Positions 53,420 through 62,499 of a DNA stretch of 64,000 nucleotides are shown here, piece after piece. The DNA comes from JAFGRR01 sp964563855 (GTDB lineage Bacteria > Planctomycetota > Phycisphaerae > UBA1845 > Fen-1342), in assembly GCA_964563855.1 (NCBI GenBank), contig CAZLYU010000013.1:6621-70620 (forward strand), written 5' to 3'. A program made the position numbers and the translations under genes. Each line of letters opens with the position of its first letter. The first letter of the stretch is position 1. The notes under the pieces are model-generated. The model was not told where the DNA came from. It worked only from the letters and a program-made list of their open reading frames with translations, and did no database searches.

Positions 53420-53910
53420 CAGTCGTCGCGAATTGCGTCCACCAGGTCCAGGTCGGTCGGAAACTTCTCGCGCAGCCGCGGCAAGACCCGCTCGATTTCT
53501 TCGCGCTCGAGTGTGTGGGCGCTCGGTCGCACCGCGTCCGGATTCGCGAGCCAGTCGGACCACTTCGGCAGCGGGACGCGAATGTCGGTGCCGACGTTCA
53601 TCAAGCGCACCGACGCTTCTTCGACGCCGGGTTGCGGGTTGACCGAGACGTAGACTTCGTCGTTAAGTTCCACGGTCCACCAGAACGGATTGCGTTTGTT
53701 GGACTTCACCCACTCGTGGACGTAGGCCCGTGCAAAGCGCGGCCGCTCGTTCCAATCGGCGTAAGCGTCCCAGTCGATGGGTTGTCCGCAGTAGGTGTGC
53801 AGCTTGTCGCTCTTGGGCAGGAACGAGCCGGTCGTCTTGAAGTGCGGCATTCCGGGTTTGATCGTCTTTCCGCTAAGTGCACAAACGGCGCTCGGCCACT
53901 CGCTCGCCAT
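53419..53910 (-). CDS. Hypothetical 163-residue protein coupled to ribD
   Basis: A soluble protein of unknown family. It starts MASEWPSAVCALSGKTIKPG, has a CALS/TYCG cysteine pair (about 10 and 41), Trp-rich patches (DWDAYADWNERPRFARAY, NPFWWTVELND) and a C-terminal acidic helix (LEREEIERVLPRLREKFPTD). The two cysteines near CxxSGxxI and YCG may bind metal, but that is only a possibility. Its stop overlaps the ribD start, so the two are co-translated. No membrane or signal segment is visible. Confidence 0.75.
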   Translation of the reverse strand: MASEWPSAVCALSGKTIKPGMPHFKTTGSFLPKSDKLHTYCGQPIDWDAYADWNERPRFARAYVHEWVKSNKRNPFWWTVELNDEVYVSVNPQPGVEEASVRLMNVGTDIRVPLPKWSDWLANPDAVRPSAHTLEREEIERVLPRLREKFPTDLDLVDAIRDD

Positions 53911-54006
53911 GCGCGGGCTCCCTGCTCAGCGATTGCCTTTGCGACTGCGACACGCTGCGTGCGAGTGTGCGCGGCCGAACGTGTCGTGTAAAGCAACTGA
54001 TAGCAG

Positions 54007-54669
54007 CTACTCGCGCCAGCCGCTGGCGCCGATGAGCGGCACAAAGCGCACCGCCATCAAGTCGCGCTCTGTGATGCGGTCGGCATGTCGTCGCAACAGA
54101 ACGAGGCGTTGTTGCTTCTTGGGGCCAACCGGCGCGATGAGACGGCCGCCGTCGGCAAGTTGGTCGGTCAGCGCGCGGGGCACGTCCGGCGAACCGGCTG
54201 CAACCAGCACCGCGTCGAAAGGGGCTGCGCCGGGCCAGCCGACGGCGCCGTCGCCGCACCGCCACGAAACGTTTGCCAGCCCAAGCCGCGCGAGGCGCCG
54301 ACTGGCGGCGTCGAGCAGATGCTGATGTCGTTCGATGGCGTACACCTGGCGGCATAAGCGAGACAGGATGGCGGTCTGGTAGCCGGAGCCGGCGCCCACC
54401 TCGAGCACGCGATCGTCACGCCGCAGTTCCAGTGCCTGCGTCATGAACGCCACGACGAAGGGCTGTGAAATGGTCTGCTGGCAGGCAATCGGCTGCGCGG
54501 CGTCGGCGTAGGCGTGCTTGCGCTGCTCGGGCTCGAGGAACCATTCGCGCGGCGTCTTGAGCATCGCCGCCAACACCCGGCGATCCGTCACGCCGCGTTT
54601 CAGCACCTGCTCGCGCACCATGCTGCGCCGTGCATCGCGCTGGTCTGCGTTGCCGCGAGAATCTCGCAT
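54007..54669 (-). CDS. pcm: Protein-L-isoaspartate O-methyltransferase
   Basis: A 220-residue enzyme that methylates damaged isoaspartate residues for repair. Typical motifs are MVREQVLKRGVTDRRVL, PREWFLEP, the substrate motif QPIACQQTISQPFVVAFMT and the SAM motif VLEVGAGSGYQTAIL. The segment PFDAVLVAAGSPDVPRALTDQL is also conserved. The start is 54669, with ATG 54621 as an alternative. A DUF72 gene starts 48 bases away in the opposite direction. The open frame extends far upstream on the minus strand but only as antisense of that gene. Confidence 0.93.
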   Translation of the reverse strand: MRDSRGNADQRDARRSMVREQVLKRGVTDRRVLAAMLKTPREWFLEPEQRKHAYADAAQPIACQQTISQPFVVAFMTQALELRRDDRVLEVGAGSGYQTAILSRLCRQVYAIERHQHLLDAASRRLARLGLANVSWRCGDGAVGWPGAAPFDAVLVAAGSPDVPRALTDQLADGGRLIAPVGPKKQQRLVLLRRHADRITERDLMAVRFVPLIGASGWRE

Positions 54670-54717
54670 CGCGGTATCGTATCGCAGCGCGACCGCCGTC
54701 GACGCGCGGGAGAGGGC

Positions 54718-55548
54718 ATGCAGCCGGTGTATTTCGGCACAACCAGTTGGGCGTTCGACGACTGGGTGGGGGTGTTCTATCCGCCGGAGACGCCGCGCCG
54801 GGCGTTTCTGGCGGCGTACGCCCGCGTTCTGCCGGTGGTCGAAGTCGACAGTTCGTTCTATTCGATTCCGGCGCGGCGGGTGGTGGAGCGTTGGGCGCGG
54901 CAAACTCCCGCACAGTTCCGCTTTGCGTTGAAAGCGCCGCGCACGATCACGCATGACGCCGTGTTGGTTGATGTCGACGAGCAGATGCAGCAGTTCGTGG
55001 ATGTGTTGCAGCCGCTCGGCGACAAGTTGCTGACCCTGGTGCTGCAATTTCCCCGCTTCCGCAGCGGTGCGTTCAACACCCCAGAGGCGTTTCGAGCGCG
55101 GCTGGGGCCGTTTCTCGAGCGGTGGCGCCCGCACGCGCCGCTCGTCGTCGAAGTTCGCAACCGCGACTGGCTGACCCGCGACTACTTCAATCTGCTGCGC
55201 GAGCACGGCGCGGGGGCGGTGTTGTGCGAGCATGTCGAGTTGCCGCCGATCGACCGCGTCGTTCGTGAGCAGGATGCGCCCATTGGAGCGTTCACCTATC
55301 TACGGCTCATCGGCGATCGCGTGGGCATGGAAAAGATCACAACGGAGTGGAAGCGTGAGGTGGTGGATCGCGGGGCCGATATCGAGCGCGTCGCGGAGAC
55401 GATCCGTCATCTCGCGGCCCATACGCCCGTGTATGTGCTGGTCAACAATCACTACGCCGGTCACGCCCCCGCGACGATTCGCCGCCTGCAGCGCCGCCTC
55501 GGGCTGGAGACAAATGAACGACCGGCGGGAACGCTGTTCGATCTTTGA
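54718..55548 (+). CDS. DUF72 family protein
   Basis: A 276-residue soluble TIM-barrel-like protein of the DUF72 (YecE) family, function not established. It shows YFGTTSWAFDDWVGVFYP near the start, VEVDSSFYSIPARRVVERWA, FALKAPRTITHD and the C-terminal YVLVNNHYAGHAPATIRRL. GGGAGAGGG lies just before the ATG. It is divergent from pcm. Confidence 0.9.
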   Translation: MQPVYFGTTSWAFDDWVGVFYPPETPRRAFLAAYARVLPVVEVDSSFYSIPARRVVERWARQTPAQFRFALKAPRTITHDAVLVDVDEQMQQFVDVLQPLGDKLLTLVLQFPRFRSGAFNTPEAFRARLGPFLERWRPHAPLVVEVRNRDWLTRDYFNLLREHGAGAVLCEHVELPPIDRVVREQDAPIGAFTYLRLIGDRVGMEKITTEWKREVVDRGADIERVAETIRHLAAHTPVYVLVNNHYAGHAPATIRRLQRRLGLETNERPAGTLFDL

Positions 55549-55563
55549 TTTTCGAGATTTGCG

Positions 55564-55593
55564 TGGACAGCGGCGCGCGTGCGGCCACTTAAT
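55564..55593 (+). promoter_or_regulatory. Possible promoter of the ECF sigma gene
   Basis: TGGACA, an 18-base spacer and CTTAAT lie about 33 bases before the sigma factor start. The -35 is good, the -10 only four of six. Confidence 0.35.
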
Positions 55594-55625
55594 CAGGAGA
55601 ACGGCCGCTCAACGCGAGGAGGTTC

Positions 55626-56270
55626 ATGCGAGACGCAGTGACCGACGCTGACCTGGTGCACGCCACCTTGGGTGGCGACCGCGACGCCTTCGCGGAGCTC
55701 TACCACCGCCGCGGTCGGCTGATTCGAGCACTGTGTTTCGATGCGACGGGCGACATGGACCTCGCCGCCGATCTAGCGCAAGAGACGTTTTTGCGCGCCT
55801 ACCGGCGCCTGCACACGCTGCGGCGTCCGGAACGGTTCACGGCGTGGCTGGTGGGCGTGTGTCGGCAGGTGTGCCGTGAAGCGCGCCGGCTGAAACACCG
55901 CAACCAGCGCCGCCTGTTCGCCGCATCTGACCGGACGCGGCAGATTGAAGCCGCGTCGCCGGCATCGACGGATCTGCTGGATCTGCGGCGCATGCTGCAT
56001 GGAGCAACGGCGGGCGGCGCTCGGAACGCGATGACTTTGACGAACACCGAGCGTTTGGCGCTGCACGCGTACTACTTGCAGGGCTGCAGCGTCGAGGAGG
56101 CCCGCGCGGCTGCGGGTCTCTCACGGTCCGGCTTCTATCGCGCTTTGTCGAGCGCCGTGGCTCGTTTGCGGGCGGCCTTCGGCGATGAGGAGTCTTTGCA
56201 TGCACGCACATCCAACACCCGACGAACTCGCGCTGTTGGCGATGGAGTCGCTCGAGCGTCCGAAAGCTGA
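55626..56270 (+). CDS. ECF-type RNA polymerase sigma factor
   Basis: A 214-residue extracytoplasmic-function sigma factor. Region 2 is visible as AFAELYHRRGRLIRALCFDA through DLAQETFLRAYRRL (about 20-65) and region 4 as LTNTERLALHAYYLQGCSVE followed by SGFYRALSSAVARL (about 137-185), the helix-turn-helix that reads the -35. AGGAGG lies directly before the ATG. Its end overlaps the anti-sigma gene by 71 bases, so the two are translationally coupled. The C-terminal 25 residues are probably dispensable. Confidence 0.9.
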   Translation: MRDAVTDADLVHATLGGDRDAFAELYHRRGRLIRALCFDATGDMDLAADLAQETFLRAYRRLHTLRRPERFTAWLVGVCRQVCREARRLKHRNQRRLFAASDRTRQIEAASPASTDLLDLRRMLHGATAGGARNAMTLTNTERLALHAYYLQGCSVEEARAAAGLSRSGFYRALSSAVARLRAAFGDEESLHARTSNTRRTRAVGDGVARASES

Positions 56271-57630
56271 CGTCCTGCGAGCGCACCTGGCCGAGTGTGA
56301 CGCCTGCCAAGCGGCATTCGCGGCGGCCCGCGGAACGCATGCGCGTCGCATCGCGTCGTACGAAGCCTTTGATCACGACCACGACCGGCTGCGCGCGCGA
56401 CTGCGCGCCGCATTGCCGGAAGACGCTCCGGCCGCCGCGCCGCGCGTCACGGACATCCAACATCTGGGAGCCACTGTCATGACTTTGTCTCGTCGCCCGC
56501 TCGTCGGCGCTGCCGCCGTTTTGGCGCCCGCCGCCTGCATCGTCGCCGCGCTGCTATTCTGGCCTGGGGCGTCGCCATCGGCGTTTGCGCAGGTCGTGGA
56601 GCGGCTCCGTCACGCGGACCGTGTGCACTGCGGCATCGTGCTGGATGTGGTCATGGGCCCGATGCGTCAGAACGCGACGGGCCAGATCTTCATGAGCGAA
56701 TCGATGGGGACGCGGGTCGACGTGTTCGCTGGTGAATCGCTGCTGTCGCAGGTGTACGTCAGTCCTGACGGGCATGACGTCATCAGTCTTGCGCCGACCG
56801 CCAACATGGTGACGTACGTCGATGCATCCGCCGTCGCCGACTTGCCGGAAGCCAACCGACCCGATCAGTTCATTCGCCAGCTCATGGAGATCCCGCACAA
56901 CGCGGCGGTTACCGAAGCCGCGCCCGTCGAGGAGGACGGCCGCATTCTGCTGGCGTTCGAACTGCCGGTGGCGGAGCTGTCGCGCACTCACACGATGCTG
57001 GAGGGCGCCGCGCGGCTCTATGTGGACGCCGAGTCTATGCTGCCGCACCGCTTCGAGATGAATTTCACCTCGACCTACTCCGGCGGTTTTGAGGGACGCG
57101 TGACCTATCTCGACTTTGACTGGCGGCCCAATCTTGAACCGGCTGTCTTTGAGCCTCAGATTCCGGAAGATAGTCTGGCGATCCATCTGACGATTCCGCC
57201 CATTGACGAATCGTCTTTCATTCGCGCGATGCAGTTCTTCGCTGAAAGCACCGGTGGAAGCTATCCACTCGCGCTCGACAATCAGATGGAGTTGCAGTCG
57301 GCCGCCGCCGCGAGTGTGGCGGTTGAGATTGCGAAGATCGCCGCGAAGAAGGACGCCGATCAGCCTGCGCCGCAGCAGGTCATTGCTGAAACGGCGGGTC
57401 AGCGAGCGCTCGATCTGACTGGCGCCATGCTGTTCTACATGACGCTGCTCGGCGAGGAGCGTCAGCCCGAGTACTTCGGCGACGACGTCAGCGCGCTTGA
57501 TCCCGACGGGGTGCTGCTTCAGTATCGCCTGGAGGATGGCGACTTACGTGTGATCTATGGCGATCTGAGCGCCGAGACCATTCCCGCTGCGCAGATCAGC
57601 CGGCGCGGCATCTCATCGACTGAGCCGTAG
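56200..57630 (+). CDS. Anti-sigma factor with zinc finger and large outer domain
   Basis: A 476-residue membrane protein. The N-terminus carries an anti-sigma zinc-finger pattern, LRAHLAECDACQAAF (HxxxCxxC, about 30-44). A membrane helix (VGAAAVLAPAACIVAALLFW, about 105-125) follows. The rest (about 130-476) is outside the cytoplasm; it begins FAQVVERLRHADRVHCG and contains a beta-rich region like LolA/DUF2092 domains (FELPVAELSRTHTMLEGAAR), possibly binding a lipid or lipoprotein. ATG 56200 has GAGGAG upstream. It presumably holds the upstream sigma factor inactive until the outer domain senses envelope change. Confidence 0.75.
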   Translation: MHAHPTPDELALLAMESLERPKADVLRAHLAECDACQAAFAAARGTHARRIASYEAFDHDHDRLRARLRAALPEDAPAAAPRVTDIQHLGATVMTLSRRPLVGAAAVLAPAACIVAALLFWPGASPSAFAQVVERLRHADRVHCGIVLDVVMGPMRQNATGQIFMSESMGTRVDVFAGESLLSQVYVSPDGHDVISLAPTANMVTYVDASAVADLPEANRPDQFIRQLMEIPHNAAVTEAAPVEEDGRILLAFELPVAELSRTHTMLEGAARLYVDAESMLPHRFEMNFTSTYSGGFEGRVTYLDFDWRPNLEPAVFEPQIPEDSLAIHLTIPPIDESSFIRAMQFFAESTGGSYPLALDNQMELQSAAAASVAVEIAKIAAKKDADQPAPQQVIAETAGQRALDLTGAMLFYMTLLGEERQPEYFGDDVSALDPDGVLLQYRLEDGDLRVIYGDLSAETIPAAQISRRGISSTEP

Positions 57631-57650
57631 CGCGACGCGCCGAAACGGCC

Positions 57651-58418
57651 TCAGCCTTCCTTTGGCTCGGCGACGGGCAGGACGACTTCAAACGTGCATC
57701 CGCGTTCGGCGTTCGCTGACACGCTGATGCGGCCGTGATGGTCCTGAACGATGAGCCGGCACACTTGCAGGCCGAGGCCGACGCGGCGCCAGTTCGCATC
57801 GGCGCGGGCGTCGCCGGCGAGGAAGGGTGCGAAGCGTTCTTCGATCGCTTCGGGCGCGATTCCACGGCCGTTGTCGCTGACCGAGAGATGCACTTCGTCG
57901 CGAACGCGTTCGGCGAAGATCGTGATCTCTCCGCGCCGATCGACCATCGCGTCGCGGGCGTTGATCAGCAGGTTGAGCAAGACCTGCTCGAGCAACAAGT
58001 CGCGAATCCGGGCGTGCAGATCGCGCGGGACGAACAACTTCACCTCGATGTTGTCTTTCGCGAATGGGCGCACCGCCTCGAGCAAGGCGGACTCGACCGC
58101 GTCGGCAACACAGCAACAACTGTCGGCGGAATCACTCGCCGGCCGCGTGATGCGCAAGACGTACTTCATCAACGTCTGCGCCTTCTGCACCTGCGCGACC
58201 GTGCGCTCGAGGGCTTTCTTCATGGTCGCGGGGTCGTCGCGTTGCACCGCGTCGATGGCGCGCGCCAGGACCGGGGTCATGAGGTTGTTGAACTCGTGCG
58301 CCAGCATCGCCGTGGTCGTGCCGGCGAGGGCGAGGCGTTGTGCCTCAACGAGCTGTTGTCGCAGGTCAGACATTTCAGGCGGGGCCGACATCCCTGCCAG
58401 CGGAGCTCCATCGTCCAT
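57651..58418 (-). CDS. Soluble histidine kinase
   Basis: A 255-residue histidine kinase with no membrane helix. The phosphoacceptor box is AMLAHEFNNLMTPVL, the N box is LLLNLLINARDAM, and the G boxes are SDNGRGI and GLGLQVCRLIVQD. The order matches NtrB/HisKA kinases. There is no PAS or input domain, only a short N-terminal helix. GGGAG five bases before the ATG supports the start at 58418. No response regulator is adjacent, so it is an orphan. Its own promoter may lie in the gap after gpsA. Confidence 0.9.
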   Translation of the reverse strand: MDDGAPLAGMSAPPEMSDLRQQLVEAQRLALAGTTTAMLAHEFNNLMTPVLARAIDAVQRDDPATMKKALERTVAQVQKAQTLMKYVLRITRPASDSADSCCCVADAVESALLEAVRPFAKDNIEVKLFVPRDLHARIRDLLLEQVLLNLLINARDAMVDRRGEITIFAERVRDEVHLSVSDNGRGIAPEAIEERFAPFLAGDARADANWRRVGLGLQVCRLIVQDHHGRISVSANAERGCTFEVVLPVAEPKEG

Positions 58419-58473
58419 GAGCGCTCCCGTACGCCGAGTCCAGCGAAAGATAGGACAAACACTAGTCAATGCG

Positions 58474-58503
58474 AACGTACAAGTTGGGCAGTCGCCGTGT
58501 CAA
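58474..58503 (-). promoter_or_regulatory. Possible promoter of the histidine kinase gene
   Basis: A perfect TTGACA on the minus strand is followed at 18 bases by TACGTT, a weak -10. It lies in the 91-base gap between gpsA and the kinase gene. Confidence 0.3.
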
Positions 58504-58509
58504 CTGATT

Positions 58510-59511
58510 TCAGGCGCGCTGTTCGGCCTTTTGTGGGCGTTGCATGAGGTCGGTGATCGCGTGGATGGGGCTTTTGCCACTGAAGAGCACGTCATAGACG
58601 GCAGCGGTGATCGGCATCTCGACCTCGAAACGCTGCGCCAAGCGCATCACGGCGCGTGTCGTGGGGACGCCCTCAATGACCGCCGGGCTCTCCTGCACGA
58701 CAACATCGGGCGCAACGCCCTGACCGATGCGTTCGCCGGCGGAGCGATTACGCCCCAGCGGCGACACGCACGTCGTGACCAGGTCGCCAGCGCCCGCGAG
58801 CCCGGCAAAGGTCTCGGCGTGGGCGCCCATCGCCACACCCAGCCGCGTGATCTCGACGAGGCCGCGCGTCAGTAACGCGGCCTTCGCGTTGTCACCGGCG
58901 CGAAGACCGTCGAGCATGCCGGCAGCGAGCGCGATGACGTTTTTGAGCGCGCCTGCCAACTCGACGCCGAGCACGTCGTTGTTGGTGTAGATGCGGAAGA
59001 ATGAGGTGTTGAGCACGTTCTGCACGAGGGTGGCGACCTCGTCGACCTCGCACGCGACCACGACCGTCGCAGGGAGGCAGCGGGCCAGTTCCGGGGCGAT
59101 GCTGGGCCCGGAGAGAACCGCCACCGGGCAGCCGGGCGCGAGCTCCGCCAGCACTTCGCGGGGACGCAACAAGCGATCGACGTCGAGGCCTTTCGTCACG
59201 CTGCAAATGGGAGTGGCGGGGGCGACGTCCGATCCGATCGCCGACCACGTGCCGTAGACGTGCTGGCTCGGTGGAGCGGAAATGACCAGCTCGGCGTTCG
59301 CGAGAGCGCGCTCGGCGTCAGCCGTCGGTGTGACGCGCTGTGAAAGCCGAAACCCGGGCAGGTGTCGGCGGTTTTCGCGCTGGAAGAGCAACTCATCGGC
59401 GCGCGCGGTCGTCCGCGTCAGCAACGCGACGTGGATGCCGTTTGACGCCAACAGTTGGGCCATCACCGTGCCCATCGCGCCCGAGCCGACGACTGTGGCT
59501 TTTGTGATCAT
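58510..59511 (-). CDS. gpsA: Glycerol-3-phosphate dehydrogenase [NAD(P)+]
   Basis: A 333-residue enzyme making glycerol-3-phosphate for phospholipids. The start ATVVGSGAMGTVMAQLLA is the NAD(P) motif; SVTKGLDVD, VLSGPSIAPELA and VELAGALKNVIALAAGMLDG carry the catalytic lysines, and AETFAGLAGAGDLVTTC is also conserved. AAGGA lies seven to nine bases before the ATG. It begins 28 bases after asd, so the two are likely one operon. Confidence 0.96.
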   Translation of the reverse strand: MITKATVVGSGAMGTVMAQLLASNGIHVALLTRTTARADELLFQRENRRHLPGFRLSQRVTPTADAERALANAELVISAPPSQHVYGTWSAIGSDVAPATPICSVTKGLDVDRLLRPREVLAELAPGCPVAVLSGPSIAPELARCLPATVVVACEVDEVATLVQNVLNTSFFRIYTNNDVLGVELAGALKNVIALAAGMLDGLRAGDNAKAALLTRGLVEITRLGVAMGAHAETFAGLAGAGDLVTTCVSPLGRNRSAGERIGQGVAPDVVVQESPAVIEGVPTTRAVMRLAQRFEVEMPITAAVYDVLFSGKSPIHAITDLMQRPQKAEQRA

Positions 59512-59539
59512 GGCGGCATCCTTGCGCCGAAGTTGTGGG

Positions 59540-60541
59540 TTAGTTCGGGAAGAGCAGCTCCGCGATTTGGACCGCGTTGAGCGCGGCGCCCTTGCGCAAC
59601 TGGTCGCCGCTGCACAGCAGTTGCAAGCCACGCTGGTCGGCGAGCGATGCATCCTGTCGAATCCGGCCGACAAGCACGTCGTCGCGACCGGAGGCGTCGA
59701 TGGGCATCGGGAAGATATTGTTTTCGCGATCGTCCACGACGCGCACGCCCGGTGCATCGGCCAGCAGCGCGCGGGCGTGGGCCTCGGGCATCGGCTGCTC
59801 GAATTCGATCGTCAGCGCCTCGGTGTGCGCCCGCAGCACAGGCACGCGGATGCAGGTTGGAGCGATGCGGATCGCGTCGTCGCCCAGAATCTTGCGCGAC
59901 TCGGCGATCAGTTTGCGCTCTTCGGTGTTCAACCCGTCGTCCCCGATCGGCGTGTTGTGACTGAAGACGTTGAAGGCGCAAGGCACGTGGAACAGTTCGG
60001 GTTTGGCTTCGCCGCCAGCCAAGACGTCGCGCGACTGTTGTTCGAGTTCGGCCATCGCGGCGGCGCCGGCGCCACTGGCGGCTTGGTAGGTGTCGACCAC
60101 GACGCGTCGCGCGCGATTGACGCGGTGCAGCGGCCACAACGCGATCAGCATGATGATGGTCGAGCAGTTCGGGTTCGCGATGACGCCGCGATGCGCCCGG
60201 GCGGCGTCGGGGTTGATTTCGGGGACGACCAACGGCGTGTCGGCGTCCATCCGAAAGGCCGACGAGTTGTCGATGACGACGGCGCCCGCCTCGACGGCCT
60301 GGGCGGCGAAGGCGCGGCTGGTGCTCGCGCCGGCCGAGAAGAACGCCACGTCGACGCCTTCGAAGGCGCCGTCTTCGAGAAGCTGCGCCCGCAACGTCTT
60401 GCCACACCACGACAACTCGCGCCCGGCGGACCGCTCGGAGACCAGTAGGCGGTACTCATCCGCCGGGAATTCGCGCTCGGCGAGGAGGGTTTCAAACTCT
60501 TGGCCGACGGCGCCGGTGGCGCCCACGATTGCGACCCGCAC
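59540..60541 (-). CDS. asd: Aspartate-semialdehyde dehydrogenase
   Basis: A 333-residue NADPH enzyme leading to lysine, threonine, methionine and diaminopimelate. The start is VAIVGATGAVGQEF; the catalytic cysteine lies in ANPNCSTIIM, with YQAASGAGAAAMAEL and IAPTCIRVPVLRAHTE carrying substrate-binding residues. The length is typical. It is the first gene of a minus-strand run with gpsA and the histidine kinase. Confidence 0.96.
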   Translation of the reverse strand: MRVAIVGATGAVGQEFETLLAEREFPADEYRLLVSERSAGRELSWCGKTLRAQLLEDGAFEGVDVAFFSAGASTSRAFAAQAVEAGAVVIDNSSAFRMDADTPLVVPEINPDAARAHRGVIANPNCSTIIMLIALWPLHRVNRARRVVVDTYQAASGAGAAAMAELEQQSRDVLAGGEAKPELFHVPCAFNVFSHNTPIGDDGLNTEERKLIAESRKILGDDAIRIAPTCIRVPVLRAHTEALTIEFEQPMPEAHARALLADAPGVRVVDDRENNIFPMPIDASGRDDVLVGRIRQDASLADQRGLQLLCSGDQLRKGAALNAVQIAELLFPN

Positions 60542-60681
60542 GGCGCGGACCCTCGCGGTGAGAGGCTCGTTGCGCGATCCGGCGCACGTCGGCCGGACGG
60601 CTGTTTGATGGTTCGCTATGATAGCAACGACGCTGAAACGTGGCGTTGCGCATTGCGAGACCGCTGGAGATCCCGCTCGCT

Positions 60682-61113
60682 ATGGGACGTTGGACCTATT
60701 ACTCACCGTTCGTGCTGGGAGTCGCGTTTGCGCTGCTCAGCAAAGATCTTTTCGACGAGCAGGCGCCGACCGATCCGGCGTGGCGATATTGGCTCGTGAT
60801 TGGCGTTGCGTCGGTTATGGTCGGCTTGTTTGCGCAGCTCGGCATGCTCGGCGTGCAGGGGGCGTTCGCACGGGTTTTGCCGGTGCCGGGCGGCAGGTCG
60901 GTGCGGGGGTCGGGGCCGGTGGTGGTCGGCTGGATGCTGCTGGCGTCGCTCGCTGCCGCCGGCGTCTCCGCGCTGCTCATATGGGATGGTCTCTGGCTCG
61001 CGGCGACGTGGAGCGGTGGGGCGGCGGTAGCGGCGCTGCTCGTCGCGCTCGTCGCATACGTGTGGTGCTGGCCCGCGGCGGAAGCTGATTTTGCGCCCCC
61101 ACAGCGGGTTTGA
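60682..61113 (+). CDS. Hypothetical membrane protein, four helices
   Basis: A 143-residue protein with four membrane helices (about residues 5-20, 35-58, 82-104 and 108-128) and a short polar tail (AEADFAPPQRV). I recognise no family. ATG 60682 is used; a GGAG lies 12 bases upstream and a GTG at 60640 is an in-frame alternative. It is divergent from asd and lies ahead of the lipoprotein hydrolase. Confidence 0.6.
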   Translation: MGRWTYYSPFVLGVAFALLSKDLFDEQAPTDPAWRYWLVIGVASVMVGLFAQLGMLGVQGAFARVLPVPGGRSVRGSGPVVVGWMLLASLAAAGVSALLIWDGLWLAATWSGGAAVAALLVALVAYVWCWPAAEADFAPPQRV

Positions 61114-61247
61114 GGCCCATGCGCGGCAGAACGGCGAGGCTCCGCGAGACCACGCCGATGCTCGACAAACCGGTGTCGGCGGGTATTGTCTTTAGTGTCG
61201 CGGAGGGCGAGCGCCGCCGAAGATTCATGAACGTTTCGAGGAAATCC

Positions 61248-62468
61248 ATGCCGCGAATGCAGTTGCTGCCAACGACGATTCTGTTCGCCTTGCTCTTCCC
61301 GCTGGTCGGGTGCGAAGTGCCGGCTTACCAGGGGCAAGGCATGCTGACGCGCATCGTCGAGCCCAAGACGCAGCGCGGTTACTGGCGCTATCTGCCCAAA
61401 GACTACGTTGACGCCACCGACGCCGAGCTGAAGCAGCGTCGCTGGCCGACGGTCGTGAGCTTTCACGGGATGAAGCCGTTCGATAACTCGGTCTGGCAGG
61501 CGCGCGAATGGGCGGTCGAAGCGGATCGCTACGGGTTCGTCGTGGTGTCGCCGGAGCTCGGCGCGGCGGACCTGATGCAAGAGTTCCCGCTGCAAACGCG
61601 GCACCCGGAATTCAAGAAAGACGAAGAGGTGACGCTCGCGGTGCTCGATCACCTCTTTGCGACCACCCAGGCGGACCCGAGCAACGTGCTGGCGACCGGA
61701 TGGTCTTCCGGCGGCTACATGGCGCACTACATGTTCAATCGTTACCCGAGCATCTTTAACGCCTTGTCGCCGCGCCAATCGAACTTTTCGTGGGAGGTGC
61801 TTGATCTGGCGCGAGTCAGCGAGTCGCGCGATCACCCGATTCTCATCATCAATACCGAAAACGATTTTGCGAGTTGTCGGGAGGAATCGGCGGAGGCGGT
61901 GCAGTGGTATGACCGCTATGGGTATCGCAACATGGGCTGGGTTCTGATTCGGAGACTGGGCCATCAGCGCACGCCTGACCTTTCCGCCGACTTTTTCGCC
62001 CGCATCACCGGCGTGAAAGCCAACTCGCCTCCGAGAGTGCTTGCGGATCGGCAGGCGATCGACGGCAACGCGGCCGGTCTGGCGATTCTTTCGGGTGGAT
62101 TTGTTCCCGAAGCGCGTCGGCCGCAGCGGGACCGCGTCGCCGATCGCGAAACACGATATGACGACGGGGTCGTGAATGAACGCGTCGGGATTCGTGTTTC
62201 GTCCGCGATCGGGATCGAGCCGTTGCGGCTGTCGTATTCCGCCGCTGCGCCGCGCAGTTGGCTCGACACGGCGAGTTTCTTGTGGATCCTCAACGGCGAG
62301 CCGATCGGGTCGGAAGTGAATGGCCAGCGGACGCTGACCGAACCGGGCGAGCACACGCTCGAGTTGATCGTCGTAACGGTCGACAACGTCGAGCACCATG
62401 TGAGCCGGAAAGTGCGTGTGCTGCCTCAGATTCGCGACCGCGCGGTGTCATCCGCCGCCGGGAACTAA
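61248..62468 (+). CDS. Lipoprotein with alpha/beta-hydrolase domain
   Basis: A 406-residue lipoprotein. The signal MPRMQLLPTTILFALLFPLV ends in the lipobox FPLVGC. An alpha/beta-hydrolase follows with the oxyanion region VVSFHGMKPFDN, the nucleophile motif GWSSGG (about 158-163), an Asp near NTENDFASC and His in RRLGHQRTPD, resembling feruloyl esterase or polyhydroxybutyrate depolymerase-like enzymes. The last 130 residues form an Ig-like beta domain (WLDTASFLWILNGEPIG). GAGGAAA supports ATG 61248 over the ATG at 61227. Its substrate is unknown. Confidence 0.75.
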   Translation: MPRMQLLPTTILFALLFPLVGCEVPAYQGQGMLTRIVEPKTQRGYWRYLPKDYVDATDAELKQRRWPTVVSFHGMKPFDNSVWQAREWAVEADRYGFVVVSPELGAADLMQEFPLQTRHPEFKKDEEVTLAVLDHLFATTQADPSNVLATGWSSGGYMAHYMFNRYPSIFNALSPRQSNFSWEVLDLARVSESRDHPILIINTENDFASCREESAEAVQWYDRYGYRNMGWVLIRRLGHQRTPDLSADFFARITGVKANSPPRVLADRQAIDGNAAGLAILSGGFVPEARRPQRDRVADRETRYDDGVVNERVGIRVSSAIGIEPLRLSYSAAAPRSWLDTASFLWILNGEPIGSEVNGQRTLTEPGEHTLELIVVTVDNVEHHVSRKVRVLPQIRDRAVSSAAGN

Positions 62469-62499
62469 CGCACAGCGGATCGGGCTGGGGCACACCAAT

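Noticed and set aside
54670..55233. N-terminal extension of pcm by almost 190 residues
   Set aside because: It overlaps the DUF72 gene on the opposite strand, which has clear motifs, and pcm enzymes start near the chosen ATG.
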